A stretch of 64,000 nucleotides of DNA from Streptococcus massiliensis DSM 18628 (GTDB lineage Bacteria; Bacillota; Bacilli; Lactobacillales; Streptococcaceae). The notes beneath the pieces are model-generated. The model saw only the letters and a list, made by a program, of their open reading frames with translations, was not told where the DNA came from and did no database searches. Both the position numbers and the translations under genes were made by a program. Of the stretch, positions 7,953-16,746 are shown one piece after another. Numbering within the stretch: the stretch's first letter is position 1; every line of letters starts with the position of its first letter. The stretch spans positions 1 to 64,000 of the forward strand of contig NZ_KB904364.1 in the NCBI RefSeq assembly GCF_000380065.1, written 5' to 3'.

Positions 7953-9179
7953 TTACAATCTTGTAATTACTGTATTTCTATTCATCTTAACTTTGCCTTT
8001 TCTTCTGATGTATTCTTCAATATCAAACACATTCTTTTTATCATAGTCTTCCAAGAGCTTGTAATTCTTGTGCTTTGTAATATCGAATTTGTCTGACAAA
8101 AACGGTCTGACACCTCGAAGCTGAAAAATACACTTACTGCCATCCATAACCGTTATCTCATCCTGACTCATCAGCTCCTTTCCTGTCTTTTGATAATTCA
8201 GTCCATAACTATTGGCATTGGATCTTGTTTCCGATGTGTTATATAGGTCTATGGTTTCTTTACCCAGTGTTTCAGATAGTTCTTTAAGTGTGGTCTTTTC
8301 CTTTCCACCAAGAAACAAGGTACTATCACAGTTACCTACAATCGTATCTGCATTATCTTTATAAATTGCCTTTAGCTGAGATTGTGCTTGCAAGATAATA
8401 CTTGCTGAAATTTCTCTTGAACGGATTGTCGCAATCAATTTCTCAAATTTGGGAATTAAGCCGATATTTGCAAACTCATCAAGCAAACACCTTACATGGA
8501 CAGGTAATCTTCCTCCATATTCGTCATCTGCCTTATCACAAAGTAAGTTAAATAGCTGTGAGTACATAATAGACACCACAAAGTTAAAAGTATCATCTGT
8601 ATCTGAAATAATGACAAACAATGCTGTCTTTCTATCTCCAAGTGTATCAAGTTCAAGTTCATCTTCTTTCATCAAGTCCCTAAGCTCTTGAATATCAAAA
8701 GGTGCAAGCCTTGCACCACAAGAAATAAGAATAGACTTCGCCGTTTTTCCAGCAGCAAGTTTGTATTTCTTATATTGCTTAACTGCAAAGTGTGTAGGCT
8801 CTTTCTTTTCCAATGCTTCAAATAGTCTATCAATGGGATTCATATATGTTTCATCATCTTCCCTGACTTCTGAAGCGTCTATCATATCCAGTAGTGTTGC
8901 AAAGTTCTTTTCTTCTCTTGGAGCTTCATAGAAGATATATCCAATAAGAGCTGTATAGTAGAGCTTTTCAGCTTTCACCCAAAAATCCTCACCTGCTTTT
9001 TCACCCTCTCCCTTTGTGTTTGCAATGATTGTCTGTACCAATTTGAGTATGTCTTTTTCACTTCTGAGATAGGCGAATGGATTATACTTCATGCTTTTTT
9101 TGAAGTTGATGGTATTTAAGATTTTTATCTCATAGCCATTATCTTCAAGCATCTTGCCACACTCAATAACTATCGTTCC
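7953..9179 (-). pseudogene. virD4: VirD4 coupling protein, C-terminal piece (third of three)
   Basis: This piece of about 409 codons continues the VirD4 reading from ..PKGTIVIECGKMLEDNGYE. It contains the NPFAYL segment, LLDEFANIG (Walker B region), ASIILQAQSQLKAIY and SETRSNANSY, all typical of the TraG/VirD4 coupling ATPases that deliver the relaxase-DNA complex to the channel. Only the ATG at 9152 could start it independently, without the Walker A part, so it should be inactive alone. IME-2 separates it from the middle piece. Excision would rejoin the frames. Confidence 0.9.
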
Positions 9180-9226
9180 TTTTGGGAAGATTTGTCAAGG
9201 ACATAAACAAAATTTCTTTGACAAAT

Positions 9227-9391
9227 TTATATCTTTTCTGTTTCTCTCTTGATTAACTTCAGTATTTTATCCTTGTATGTTTCTCCTGTACCTTGTTTGA
9301 AATGTAGGTTTACAGTATATTTTGTCTTTCCAATATCCATTATTAACTGTTTATTGGGTGGTGCTTGTATTTCTCTTTTTTCTTCTTTCAT
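9227..9391 (-). CDS. TnpW-like small transposon protein
   Basis: A 54-codon gene starting at ATG 9391 behind AAAGGAGG. The product has a proline-containing N-terminus and the segment IGKTKYTVNLHFKQGTGETYKDKILKLIKRE. This pattern (K-x-T-Y-x-V followed by F..TS/T-G-ET..DKI..LI) is that of TnpW-type proteins of Tn4451-family elements. IME-1 carries a counterpart at 19,979-20,170. The function is unknown. It is the last gene of IME-2, about 45 bp from the element end. Confidence 0.7.
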   Translation of the reverse strand: MKEEKREIQAPPNKQLIMDIGKTKYTVNLHFKQGTGETYKDKILKLIKRETEKI

Positions 9392-9421
9392 AAGTCCTCC
9401 TTTCCGATTTTAGACAAAGAA

Positions 9422-9452
9422 AAAACAGTAAACCAATTTGATTTACTGTTTT
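9422..9452 (-). terminator. Terminator after cargo unit B
   Basis: The AAAACAGTAAA/TTTACTGTTTT stem with a minus-strand T run is one of four near-identical hairpins (9422, 12675, 15618, 18869) downstream of cargo genes. Confidence 0.85.
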
Positions 9453-9565
9453 CAAAATAATATTCTATTGTATTATTTAATTTCTATTTTCAGTTAGAAA
9501 AACTGGGATTTGTTTTCCCACAGCATTCAATTTTTCTCATAAAAAACAATATCTTTTCAGTCTAT

Positions 9566-10354
9566 TTATTCTGCACTTGTCCAAAAATCCTCTACAGTTT
9601 CATTAAACTCTTGTGGCACATCCATATTGACACAGTGTCCTGCATTTTCAAAAATGGCTACCCTACAATTTGGCTCACTTATTTTCCATTGTTTTACTGC
9701 CTCTAATTCCATTGGAATATCAAAGCTTCCACATCCAATCAACAAAGGGTAATTTCGTTTTCCAGTTTTATACTTATTTATCATACTATTGAGCCTTGCC
9801 ATAAATATAAATGATTTTTTAGGAAAAAGTATGTTCATATCAAAAAACTCATCTTGTGCCTGTAAAGTATACGCAGAAATTTTCTTGTTCTCTTTTGCAA
9901 ACCACTTAATCGAAAAGAGAGCTTTCAACATCATCACCTTCTGTTTCGCACCATTTTGCTTTTGCATTTTAATATCAACATTATTGATATCATATCCTCC
10001 AAAGCAAGCCATTGAACTTACTGAGTTTGGATAATGATTCGCAAAATCCTGTGCCAATACTGCTCCTAATGAAACACCGACAATATGTACTTTTTCAATA
10101 TTTTCCACCTTTAAGATTTCGAATATCCATTCTGACATTTTATCTATGCCATCCCCTTTTTGGGTATCCGTTGACTGCCCATGACCAATAATGTCAACAG
10201 CCAAAATATTGTATTTGTTGTGAAAGTATTCAAACTGTGATTTGAACATATTATGATTGACAAAAGCAGCGTGAATAAAAAGTATCCATTCAGTATAATC
10301 TCTTCCACTGATAAAATATGTGATTGGTGAATTAACTAACTTTATTGATTTCAT
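9566..10354 (-). CDS. Alpha/beta hydrolase (cargo)
   Basis: This 262-residue alpha/beta hydrolase fold protein has an oxyanion-type segment LFIHAAFVNH (about 27-36), the nucleophile elbow GVSLG (about 93-97), the acid Asp in GSFDIP and the catalytic His in NAGHCVN. The triad is complete. It shares an ATGA overlap with the 65-residue gene before it, so both are one transcript. The substrate cannot be told: such proteins include esterases, lactonases and dehalogenases. No signal peptide is seen, so it is cytoplasmic. It lies in IME-2 behind the relaxase gene. Confidence 0.85.
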   Translation of the reverse strand: MKSIKLVNSPITYFISGRDYTEWILFIHAAFVNHNMFKSQFEYFHNKYNILAVDIIGHGQSTDTQKGDGIDKMSEWIFEILKVENIEKVHIVGVSLGAVLAQDFANHYPNSVSSMACFGGYDINNVDIKMQKQNGAKQKVMMLKALFSIKWFAKENKKISAYTLQAQDEFFDMNILFPKKSFIFMARLNSMINKYKTGKRNYPLLIGCGSFDIPMELEAVKQWKISEPNCRVAIFENAGHCVNMDVPQEFNETVEDFWTSAE

Positions 10355-10548
10355 ATCTTGCTTCCTTTCATTTCATCAAGAAGTTTTTGCCACCACTCGA
10401 TATTGAATTTCATAAGATCTTTTCCATATCGAGTTGCAGTAAACTGATAATGAAGAATATCCTTATTTTCATCAAAACTTTGAAGCATAGTTTCTGCAGT
10501 GCCGTTCAAAACAGGTTTTATTTTCTCTTGCATTTCTATTTTCCCCAA
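10351..10548 (-). CDS. Hypothetical 65-residue protein (cargo)
   Basis: I do not recognise this protein. It is small, soluble and mixed-charge, with aromatic segments LHYQFTATRYGK and FNIEWWQKLLDEMK. A TTG at 10,548 is well placed nine bases after GGAGG; an in-frame ATG at 10,533 is the alternative. It overlaps the hydrolase start by 4 nt and is driven by the promoter behind the relaxase gene. It could be a partner of the hydrolase or a remnant of a larger gene. Confidence 0.6.
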   Translation of the reverse strand: MGKIEMQEKIKPVLNGTAETMLQSFDENKDILHYQFTATRYGKDLMKFNIEWWQKLLDEMKGSKI

Positions 10549-10619
10549 ATGTAAACGCCTCCTTCAAATTTTATTTTTTGTCTTCACTAGTTAATATTAT
10601 ATACTTTTTTTACTTAGTT

Positions 10620-12080
10620 TTATAGGTCTAACTCATTCCTATTTACCTGTGATAGTTGTTTTTCTTGTTCCTGTAACTGCTCTATACAGGTCTTAACTTT
10701 TTCAGCATGCTCTACTTCTTCTCGTATTTCTAATATTTGACTATATAGGCTCTTTTTATCTTTCTTCAAAGTGGTAAGTTCCGATTTCCATTTGGATATA
10801 TTTAAGGTCTTACTTTCCCCTAAATGCTCTTTGAGATGTTTCCTTGCACTTTCAAATAGAATAAGCTCCGCCGTATGCTCATTATAAAAATCTTCCTGTT
10901 TTATTTTCTTTAATTTCGTATAGGCTTTGTAGATGTCCTTATACTTCAAATATTTCTCGGCTTGGTCAATAAGCTGTACTTTACCATCTATTTTCTTTTC
11001 AGTATCTTTAATGGCTCTTGTGGTCTTGTAATTCTTATCTCTTAAAGTAACTATACTTTCTTTCAGTTCAGATAAGGAAATAATGTTTTTCTCTTTTAAG
11101 AATTGATAGCTTTCGATGTATTTTTCTAAATCTGTATTATGGTTATCTGCATTTTTACGGATAAGATTTTCAAAAACGGATAGCAAATTTTCTTTGGGTG
11201 GGAGGGTGGATTTGAGTTTATCAGTTTCTGCTTTTTCTTCTTTTCCAATTCCCCTTATCCATCTCATTAAGGCTTTTATTCTTAACTTGATTTCTTGTAA
11301 TAGCCTATTCTGTTTTCTGATTTCCCGATTGATATTTCCTCTGTCGGTGGCTATACCTTTCTTCTCCATTTGACTTGCTGATACTCCTAAATGAATGGTC
11401 GGTATTTCTTCTATGCCCTGTCTTTGATAGGAACGATGGTCTACTTTTTCCTGTATGCTATTTTCTTCAAGATATTTGTTTGTAATATCTGCCCATGTCT
11501 TTCGCCACTCTTCCGCTTTGTCTTGCTCGTTCCAATCGACTGTATTTATTTTCCTTGTTTTGTAATTGCCATTTTTGAGTTTTACTTTTTCTCCGTTTTC
11601 ATCAAGGATATATTCCTTTTTTGATTTTGCTCCCCATTTTTTATCTTCATTTAACGGTCTCATAGTTAATAGGATATGAGCGTGTGGATTCCCGTCATTT
11701 TTATCGTGCAAAGCAATATCGGCACACATACCGACTTTTACAAAATTTTCTTTTACATATTCTCTTACAAGTTCTATCTGTTTTTCCCTGTTTAATTCTT
11801 TGGGTAAGGCGATTTCTATTTCTCTTGCAAGCTGTGAGTTTTTACTTTTTTCTATTTTCTCTACACTGTTCCATAGCGTTCCTCTGTCTGAAAATTCCTG
11901 TGGTGCGTTTTGTGGTAATAGGATTTCTGTATGTGCTATTCCGCCTTTTCTTGTAAAGTCATGGACTATGCCGTCATATTCATTTTTTATCTTTTCGCCA
12001 CTTCGATAAGAAGCTGCTGCAACCGCACTTTTGCCTTTGCCTCTTGAGATAATCTTTATACTAAGATGATATATCGCCAT
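10620..12080 (-). CDS. MobA/MobL-type (MobQ) relaxase of IME-2
   Basis: The 486-residue protein opens with MAIYHLSIKIISRGKGKSAVAAASYR, the MobA/MobL N-terminus. It has the metal-binding His motif HDKNDGNPHAHILLTMRPL at about 118-136. The rest is a charged, coiled-coil-rich C-terminal half. Such relaxases nick oriT, stay bound to the 5' end and lead the strand to the coupling protein of a helper ICE. It has AGGAGG upstream and a probable oriT just before it. A close paralogue of the same length lies in IME-1 (16,808-18,268). Confidence 0.92.
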   Translation of the reverse strand: MAIYHLSIKIISRGKGKSAVAAASYRSGEKIKNEYDGIVHDFTRKGGIAHTEILLPQNAPQEFSDRGTLWNSVEKIEKSKNSQLAREIEIALPKELNREKQIELVREYVKENFVKVGMCADIALHDKNDGNPHAHILLTMRPLNEDKKWGAKSKKEYILDENGEKVKLKNGNYKTRKINTVDWNEQDKAEEWRKTWADITNKYLEENSIQEKVDHRSYQRQGIEEIPTIHLGVSASQMEKKGIATDRGNINREIRKQNRLLQEIKLRIKALMRWIRGIGKEEKAETDKLKSTLPPKENLLSVFENLIRKNADNHNTDLEKYIESYQFLKEKNIISLSELKESIVTLRDKNYKTTRAIKDTEKKIDGKVQLIDQAEKYLKYKDIYKAYTKLKKIKQEDFYNEHTAELILFESARKHLKEHLGESKTLNISKWKSELTTLKKDKKSLYSQILEIREEVEHAEKVKTCIEQLQEQEKQLSQVNRNELDL

Positions 12081-12319
12081 AGCTAAAACCTCCTCTCTTT
12101 TTCTGATGTGGATACAGTGGCGATGGATAAGACTTACTAAAAAAATCGGATTGTTTTTTATCCGGTTTCTTTTGGTAAGTACACAAGGGGTAGGAAATTT
12201 ATTTCCGTAGGGGAGTGTAGCTCCCCTGTATCAGCTTTAGCTGATATGCTCTCTGCAAGAGCCTTCGGAGAACGCACACACCCTTTAGGGTGTATAAGTG
12301 CGCTCTTGTAAACAAGGGA
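12081..12319 (+). other. Probable oriT of IME-2
   Basis: This 239-bp non-coding region between DUF3847 and relaxase genes is packed with inverted repeats: GGGGAG/CTCCCC, ATCAGC/GCTGAT and ACACCCT-TT-AGGGTGT (12,278-12,293). The last is followed at once by ATAAGTGCGCTCTTG. TAAGTGCG next to an inverted repeat is the nick region pattern of MobQ/RSF1010-type origins, with the nick expected after 12,302. IME-1 has the matching region at 18,269-18,509. Confidence 0.75.
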
Positions 12320-12640
12320 CTACTGCTCTGTTTCCGTTACTTTCTCTTGTTTTTCTATGTTTTCTTCTTCCGTTTTTTCTCTTTTCTCCATGATTTTTAG
12401 GATTTTTTCATTTATTGCTTCTTTGATATTTGGGAATGTAATTAGCTGATAAAATTCATCTTTGGTAAAATCCTTGCTTTCGTTAAAGATACTTTCAAAA
12501 ACTGCTCCTTTTTCATAAAGCCTTTTATCTCTTTTCTTTCGTTCTTCCTGTTTCTGCTGACTGATGAGTTTTTTTCTTTTGTTTTGTAACTGCTTAATTT
12601 CCTCTTCTGCCATTAAGATTTTTTCATCTATATTTTTCAT
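12320..12640 (-). CDS. DUF3847 protein, mobilization accessory (IME-2)
   Basis: A 106-residue, very charged protein with a long N-terminal coiled coil (about 1-45) and the segment RLYEKGAVFESIFNESKDFTKDEF, matching DUF3847 proteins encoded before MobA/MobL relaxases. It has AAAGGAG at a good distance. It probably helps the relaxase bind oriT, a MobC-like role inferred from position. The IME-1 homologue (18,510-18,830) is very similar except near the C-terminus. Confidence 0.8.
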   Translation of the reverse strand: MKNIDEKILMAEEEIKQLQNKRKKLISQQKQEERKKRDKRLYEKGAVFESIFNESKDFTKDEFYQLITFPNIKEAINEKILKIMEKREKTEEENIEKQEKVTETEQ

Positions 12641-12674
12641 TTTCTGTTCTCCTTTCTGATTTTTAGTAAAGAAA

Positions 12675-12703
12675 AAACAGTAAACCGATTTGATTTACTG
12701 TTT
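12675..12703 (-). terminator. Terminator after cargo unit C
   Basis: The AAACAGTAAA/TTTACTGTTT stem, followed on the minus strand by T residues, separates the hydrolase from the DUF3847-relaxase transcript. Confidence 0.85.
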
Positions 12704-12740
12704 CGTGAACTGCTATGTTATAGCTTGTATTTAATTGTTT

Positions 12741-13586
12741 TACTTCGACAAACTGCAATTTGTCTGTCTCAAAACAATTCGTTTATCATTGTCACAAATA
12801 AATCCGGTTTCAGTAAAACAAGACCTGCATGCCCCAGTTTAGGCAAAACCTTGAATTCTGTTTGCGGAAAATGCTGATTCATGTAGGCGATATCAAGTTT
12901 TCGCTCCTTTTCTTCGCCATCGGCATACCAGTAATGCATTTGCGTATCGACCTTCGGAATGGGCTGTGGAATCTTATAGTTGTTGCATGAGTCAAAAGTT
13001 CTCCATAACGTTTTTCTACTGGAGCACTTCAAAACATCTGCAACATATTGAAGATCTTCCTTCGAATATTCATCGGTAGCAAAAGCCTTCTCAAGCAAGC
13101 GCACTCCACCTGTCCTGCCCAGCATCACCATGAGATAGTCTCTCAAGGCGATAAAGCGTGTGACAAGCCATGGTAGCTGATATGGTGTAATGCCTCCGTC
13201 CATAATGCAGTGTCTGATTGGAATAAGTTGTCCAAGCGTTACCATTAAAGCAACGGAGCCGCCCATCGAGCACCCATATACTGCATACAATTCGGCAATC
13301 TCTTCAGCCTGAAGCCACTCATTCAATTCGGCAGCGATCTTCTCAATGCTTGTAAAGTCACTTTCATCCTCAGAATCATATCCGGGAAGAGCCGGGATAA
13401 TCAGATGATATTTGTTTTTGAGAAGCGGAATTAAATGTTCAAAATAATCCCATCTTACAACAGAAGGATGTATCAGCAGAATTGCTTGTTCATTACCTTT
13501 TCCAAATTCATGTATATTCATTAGTCTAATCCATCCTGTGTACAAATTCTAATTTTTCTCTCTAAATAATTAACAATGTTATACCA
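12741..13586 (-). other. Putative cargo unit C (hydrolase)
   Basis: The upstream edge TGG-TATAAC (13,578-13,583) lies directly behind the recombinase stop, and AAATTCTAATTT is at 13,544-13,555. The downstream edge TACTTCGACAAACTG is at 12,741-12,755. These match units A and E most clearly. Confidence 0.5.
12769..13521 (-). CDS. Alpha/beta hydrolase (cargo of IME-2)
   Basis: I start at ATG 13,521 (250 residues); a TTG at 13,545 would lie in the leader palindrome. The fold elements are LLIHPSVV (oxyanion region), GCSMGG (nucleophile elbow, about residue 85), the acid Asp probably in WYADGEE, and His in KLGHAGL. It is probably an esterase-like enzyme of unknown substrate. Its base composition is richer in GC than the flanking mobilization genes, suggesting a different origin. 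It is read from its own promoter and ends at a terminator. Confidence 0.82.
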   Translation of the reverse strand: MNIHEFGKGNEQAILLIHPSVVRWDYFEHLIPLLKNKYHLIIPALPGYDSEDESDFTSIEKIAAELNEWLQAEEIAELYAVYGCSMGGSVALMVTLGQLIPIRHCIMDGGITPYQLPWLVTRFIALRDYLMVMLGRTGGVRLLEKAFATDEYSKEDLQYVADVLKCSSRKTLWRTFDSCNNYKIPQPIPKVDTQMHYWYADGEEKERKLDIAYMNQHFPQTEFKVLPKLGHAGLVLLKPDLFVTMINELF

Positions 13587-13589
13587 TTT

Positions 13590-15260
13590 TTAAGCCATTT
13601 TTTCTATATCGGCTTTTTGTGGTACTTGACAGTTGCCTATAAAGTTAAAATACACATCAACTTGTTGTTTTCTATCTTTTCCTTTTCTTCCCCCTGTGGC
13701 TTCATGGACTACAACTTTTTCTATATACTCATTTATCATTGGGACTGTCAGTTCTTCAATATCGGTATATTTTTCTATCATCTTTAGGAATTTATCGGTG
13801 TCAACTTTTCTCTGATGATAGCTTTCTATTTCATCTTCAAAATACTGTATTTGCTTTTCTAATTCTTGTTGCTCCGTGTCATAGATATTAAATAATCTAT
13901 CAAAGTGTTTTGCGGGAATTTTTCCAAGTGCATGGTCTTCATATAGCTTTGTAATAAGGGTTGTTAGTTCTTCATTTCTTGAAGATAATTTTTCTAATTT
14001 CGTTTTATCATCTTGATACTTTTCTTCCCTTTTTTCATCGGATAATTTGTTCATCACTTTTAGAAATTCTTGCTTTTCTTCTTTTGCAAAATCTGTGATT
14101 TCTTTGATTGATTTTAGGAGAATTTCATTCACTGTTTTTACCTTGATGTAGTGCATACTGCAAGAGCCTTTTCTGTGTCTGTAATGTTGACATACAAAGC
14201 AATAATCACAATCATATTTCTTTTCTTTATATTCTGCCGGCTCTCTGTAACTTAATTTACCTCCACAATCTGCACAGATTAAAAGTCCTGTAAAGGGGTG
14301 TGAGGTTGTTCCGTACTTTGGACTTCTTCTCACTGTTTTTCTTAACCTTTGAGCGTTATTCCATGTTTCTTCGTCAATGATGGCTTTATGGGTGTTTTTG
14401 AAGATAATGAGTTCATCTTCTTTTGCCTTTCTGCGTTTCTTAGTTTTGTAATCAAGGCATATTGTTTTACCAAGTACAGTATGACCCATATATTCTCTTT
14501 TTTCTAAGATATAACCTACTGTGGTCGGTGTCCAAAAATACGGGTCTTCTATTCCTCTTTTCTTTGAGCTATGGTTATTTTCGGGGTAATGTATTTGGGC
14601 ATAGGCTGACGGAATAAGGACTTTATCTTTGGTTAATATGTCTGCTATATGTGTTACTCCATATCCCTCTATTACAAGCCTGTAAATGCGTTTTACGACC
14701 TTTGCACTCTCTTTATCGACAAGTAACTCCTGTTTGTTCTTAGGATTTCTATAATAGCCGTATGGAACGCTTGGTGATACTCTTTTACCCTCTTCCATTC
14801 TTGCTCTAAAGATGGATTGTATTTTTCTTGAGGTATCTCTTGCATACCATTCATTCATAATATTTAGAAATGGGGTAAAGTCGCTTTCTGCTTGTTTTTC
14901 GCTATCTATTCCGTTATTGATGGCGATAAACCTTACTCCCTTTTCTTTGAAAAGTATTTCGGTGTAAAAGCCTACTTTAAGGTAATCTCTGCCAAACCTA
15001 CTCATATCTTTTACTATCACAGTAGATACTTTGTTTTCTTCTACTGCTTTTATCATTTTCTGAAATCCCTCTCTATCAAAGGTTGTTCCGCTTACTCCAT
15101 CATCGGTATAGTGATAGATATTTACAAAGCCGTTTCTTTTCGCATAACTTTCAAGTAGTTGCTTTTGATTAGTGATGGAATTGCTTTCTCCCTGCATTTC
15201 ATCATCTCGACTTAAACGCTCATAAAGGGCTGTTTGTCCTGTTCTTTTTGTATTTGACAT
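13590..15260 (-). CDS. Large serine recombinase (TnpX/TndX-like), IME-2
   Basis: The 556 residues have an N-terminal resolvase domain with catalytic Ser in YERLSRDDE (about residue 17), the VIVKDMSRFGRDYL segment, a recombinase domain, a zinc ribbon (ICADCGG ... CSMHYI) and a C-terminal coiled coil with a DUF4368-like end. It is the Tn4451 TnpX/Tn5397 TndX type that excises and inserts elements as circles. It is the first gene inside the element (53 nt from the virD4 junction) and uses AAAGGAGG. The other IME's recombinase differs strongly, so each has its own target. Confidence 0.92.
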   Translation of the reverse strand: MSNTKRTGQTALYERLSRDDEMQGESNSITNQKQLLESYAKRNGFVNIYHYTDDGVSGTTFDREGFQKMIKAVEENKVSTVIVKDMSRFGRDYLKVGFYTEILFKEKGVRFIAINNGIDSEKQAESDFTPFLNIMNEWYARDTSRKIQSIFRARMEEGKRVSPSVPYGYYRNPKNKQELLVDKESAKVVKRIYRLVIEGYGVTHIADILTKDKVLIPSAYAQIHYPENNHSSKKRGIEDPYFWTPTTVGYILEKREYMGHTVLGKTICLDYKTKKRRKAKEDELIIFKNTHKAIIDEETWNNAQRLRKTVRRSPKYGTTSHPFTGLLICADCGGKLSYREPAEYKEKKYDCDYCFVCQHYRHRKGSCSMHYIKVKTVNEILLKSIKEITDFAKEEKQEFLKVMNKLSDEKREEKYQDDKTKLEKLSSRNEELTTLITKLYEDHALGKIPAKHFDRLFNIYDTEQQELEKQIQYFEDEIESYHQRKVDTDKFLKMIEKYTDIEELTVPMINEYIEKVVVHEATGGRKGKDRKQQVDVYFNFIGNCQVPQKADIEKMA

Positions 15261-15312
15261 GAGAATTACCTCCTTTCCAAGTTTTTTATTTTCTCTGTCC
15301 CTAAGAGGTTAA

Positions 15313-15544
15313 TCCTTTAGGATCTGTTACGCAATATGACGAGTGCATTTGCATTAGGTTTGGCTTTACATAAAATCTTGTCTTTCCGGAGCCTGAACCA
15401 CCAATAACAAGTACATTTTTATTTCTTGCATACTTTGGATTTGCTGGTCTGCCATTCATGGTTAATCGCTCAGTTTGAGTAAGCAAGATATTGTTTTGGA
15501 ATTTTCCATCCATATACGGCTCTATATCTTTTCTTGTTCCCCAT
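15313..15544 (-). pseudogene. virD4: VirD4 coupling protein, middle piece (second of three)
   Basis: About 77 codons of VirD4 survive between the two IMEs, reading WGTRKDIEPYMDGKFQNN, then LLTQTERLTMNG and the Walker A motif GGSGSGKTRFYVKP, and ending in VTDPKG. The frame joins exactly to the N-terminal piece (..GSARW) and to the C-terminal piece (TIVIECGK..). On its own it is a fragment and cannot work. The next four codons before a stop belong to IME-2. Confidence 0.9.
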
Positions 15545-15617
15545 GAAGCGGTTCGTCAAGTACCTTTTTATATATATGGATGCTTTTTCTATAAGGCTTT
15601 TTTCTTTTGGGCAGAGA

Positions 15618-15649
15618 AAAACAGTAAACCTTTTTTGATTTACTGTTTT
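15618..15649 (-). terminator. Terminator after cargo unit D, close to IME-1 end
   Basis: The AAAACAGTAAA/TTTACTGTTTT stem is followed on the minus strand by T residues. It is about 75 bp from the end of IME-1. Confidence 0.85.
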
Positions 15650-15695
15650 CGTGTTAGCTTTTATTAAATTGTTGGTTTAGCAAGCTGAAAATATC

Positions 15696-16313
15696 CTACT
15701 TGCAATACTCTTTTATTTTATAAGCATATTCAGTCAAAATATTCTTTGAATAAATTTTTTCATTTCTTGAATTTCTAACTTCTTTCCAAAGAATGGAAGC
15801 TACTTTTAATTTATTTGAATAGTTGCAACTATTTTCATCTGCACAGAAATCCTTTAAAAATTGATTCCATTGACAAACCGAATTATCATACTTGGCATAA
15901 TCCGATTTTCCATAATAAACTTTCAGCATATCTTGAATTGTAAAACTCAAATCATTTTCGCTTTTTACTTTTCTCCAAGCAGTAGCCATATCAGCAGTAA
16001 ATTTAAATGGTGAAACATCTGTTAAAATTGAGAAATATTCTCTAAATTGTGTGTTAAATGAGAACCCACATTCAAGTAATGGCATATCTAAGGTAATAGT
16101 TTCCACTTTTTTCTTTTCATTTTTTATTGATGACTTTTTAATCAAATTACCCTTAAAGTACTGCTCAATAATATCATTCAGTTCCTGTTTTGTCCCTCTA
16201 TATTCAAGTCCTAATGACTTACATATCTGTGAAAGTTCATCACGGTACCAATAGTATTTATTAAACTCATCAAAGGATGCGATTTTATCAAACTCAGGTC
16301 TACTCTCTATCAA
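15696..16313 (-). CDS. SAP-domain protein (cargo of IME-1)
   Basis: I start at TTG 16,313, eight bases after AAGGAGG (205 residues). The open frame goes to a GTG at 16,322 that overlaps the ribosome site. Residues about 25-55 (DELSQICKSLGLEYRGTKQELNDIIEQYF) form a SAP motif, a helix pair often used to bind nucleic acid. The rest (about 75-205) contains FRVY/FTADMATAWRKVK-like segments and is shared with SAP-domain proteins of unknown function. It lies 37 bp after the SnoaL-like gene in the same transcript. Confidence 0.7.
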   Translation of the reverse strand: MIESRPEFDKIASFDEFNKYYWYRDELSQICKSLGLEYRGTKQELNDIIEQYFKGNLIKKSSIKNEKKKVETITLDMPLLECGFSFNTQFREYFSILTDVSPFKFTADMATAWRKVKSENDLSFTIQDMLKVYYGKSDYAKYDNSVCQWNQFLKDFCADENSCNYSNKLKVASILWKEVRNSRNEKIYSKNILTEYAYKIKEYCK

Positions 16314-16350
16314 AAAAAACACCTCCTTAAAAACAGTTTAGATTTTCATC

Positions 16351-16746
16351 TTAAAATAATGGTGTTTCACTCTCTTTATAAGGATTGTAGTTATTGCAAT
16401 TACAGCCAAACTCTTTTAATGCTTTTATCTTATTATCGGCTGTCCAAACAATCAAAGAAATACCGTCAAATTCTTCAACTTTCCCCTCATTCATTTTATT
16501 TTTGAAGTGCCATTCTACAATAGTTTGATTATCCTTATGAAAAAATTGCTTTATATCCCACGCAAGCACTATTCCTCTTGTATTCCACTCGTTAAACCAG
16601 TGCTTTACTGTTTGACGGTTTTCATACTTAGGACACCAACTCTCAATATAAATTACATCATCAGAAAAAATTTCATCTATCCCTAAGTCTTGTTGTGTAA
16701 GCCACATATCAAACCATAAGCGAATGATTTTCTCTCTTTCATTCAT
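16351..16746 (-). CDS. SnoaL-like (NTF2 fold) protein (cargo of IME-1)
   Basis: The ATG at 16,746 follows GGAGG and gives 131 residues; an upstream TTG at 16,770 is less likely. The sequence has the small alpha+beta pattern of SnoaL/NTF2-like proteins: an N-terminal helix with LWFDMWLTQQDLG, FSDDVIYIESWCP, HWFNEWNTRG and IVEWHFKNKM followed by FDGISLIVW and ALKEFGC. Members include cyclases, isomerases and ligand-binding proteins; no activity can be assigned. It is the first gene of unit D. Confidence 0.75.
   Translation of the reverse strand: MNEREKIIRLWFDMWLTQQDLGIDEIFSDDVIYIESWCPKYENRQTVKHWFNEWNTRGIVLAWDIKQFFHKDNQTIVEWHFKNKMNEGKVEEFDGISLIVWTADNKIKALKEFGCNCNNYNPYKESETPLF

Larger units (their letters stand above)
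9491..10604 (-). other. Putative cargo unit B (hydrolase plus 65-aa gene)
   Basis: The downstream edge is CAGTTAGAAAAACTG (9491-9505) plus GGATTT. The upstream edge is a TATAAT at 10,596-10,601, directly after the relaxase stop codon. It is the least similar upstream edge of the five. Confidence 0.45.
9177..15318 (-). mobile_element. IME-2: Tn4451-like integrative mobilizable element in virD4
   Basis: The virD4 frame stops at AAAGGA (15,313-15,318 on the complement) and resumes after a second AAAGGA (9,177-9,182). The roughly 6.1 kb between them encodes, in transcription order, a large serine recombinase, a hydrolase, DUF3847 protein, oriT, MobQ relaxase, a 65-aa protein, another hydrolase and TnpW-like protein. 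The repeated hexamer fits a serine recombinase crossover at a short shared core. Confidence 0.88.

Noticed and set aside
11116-12009. Plus-strand open frames inside the relaxase genes
   Set aside because: They are antisense to a well-conserved gene, lack ribosome sites and recur only because the two relaxase genes are copies.
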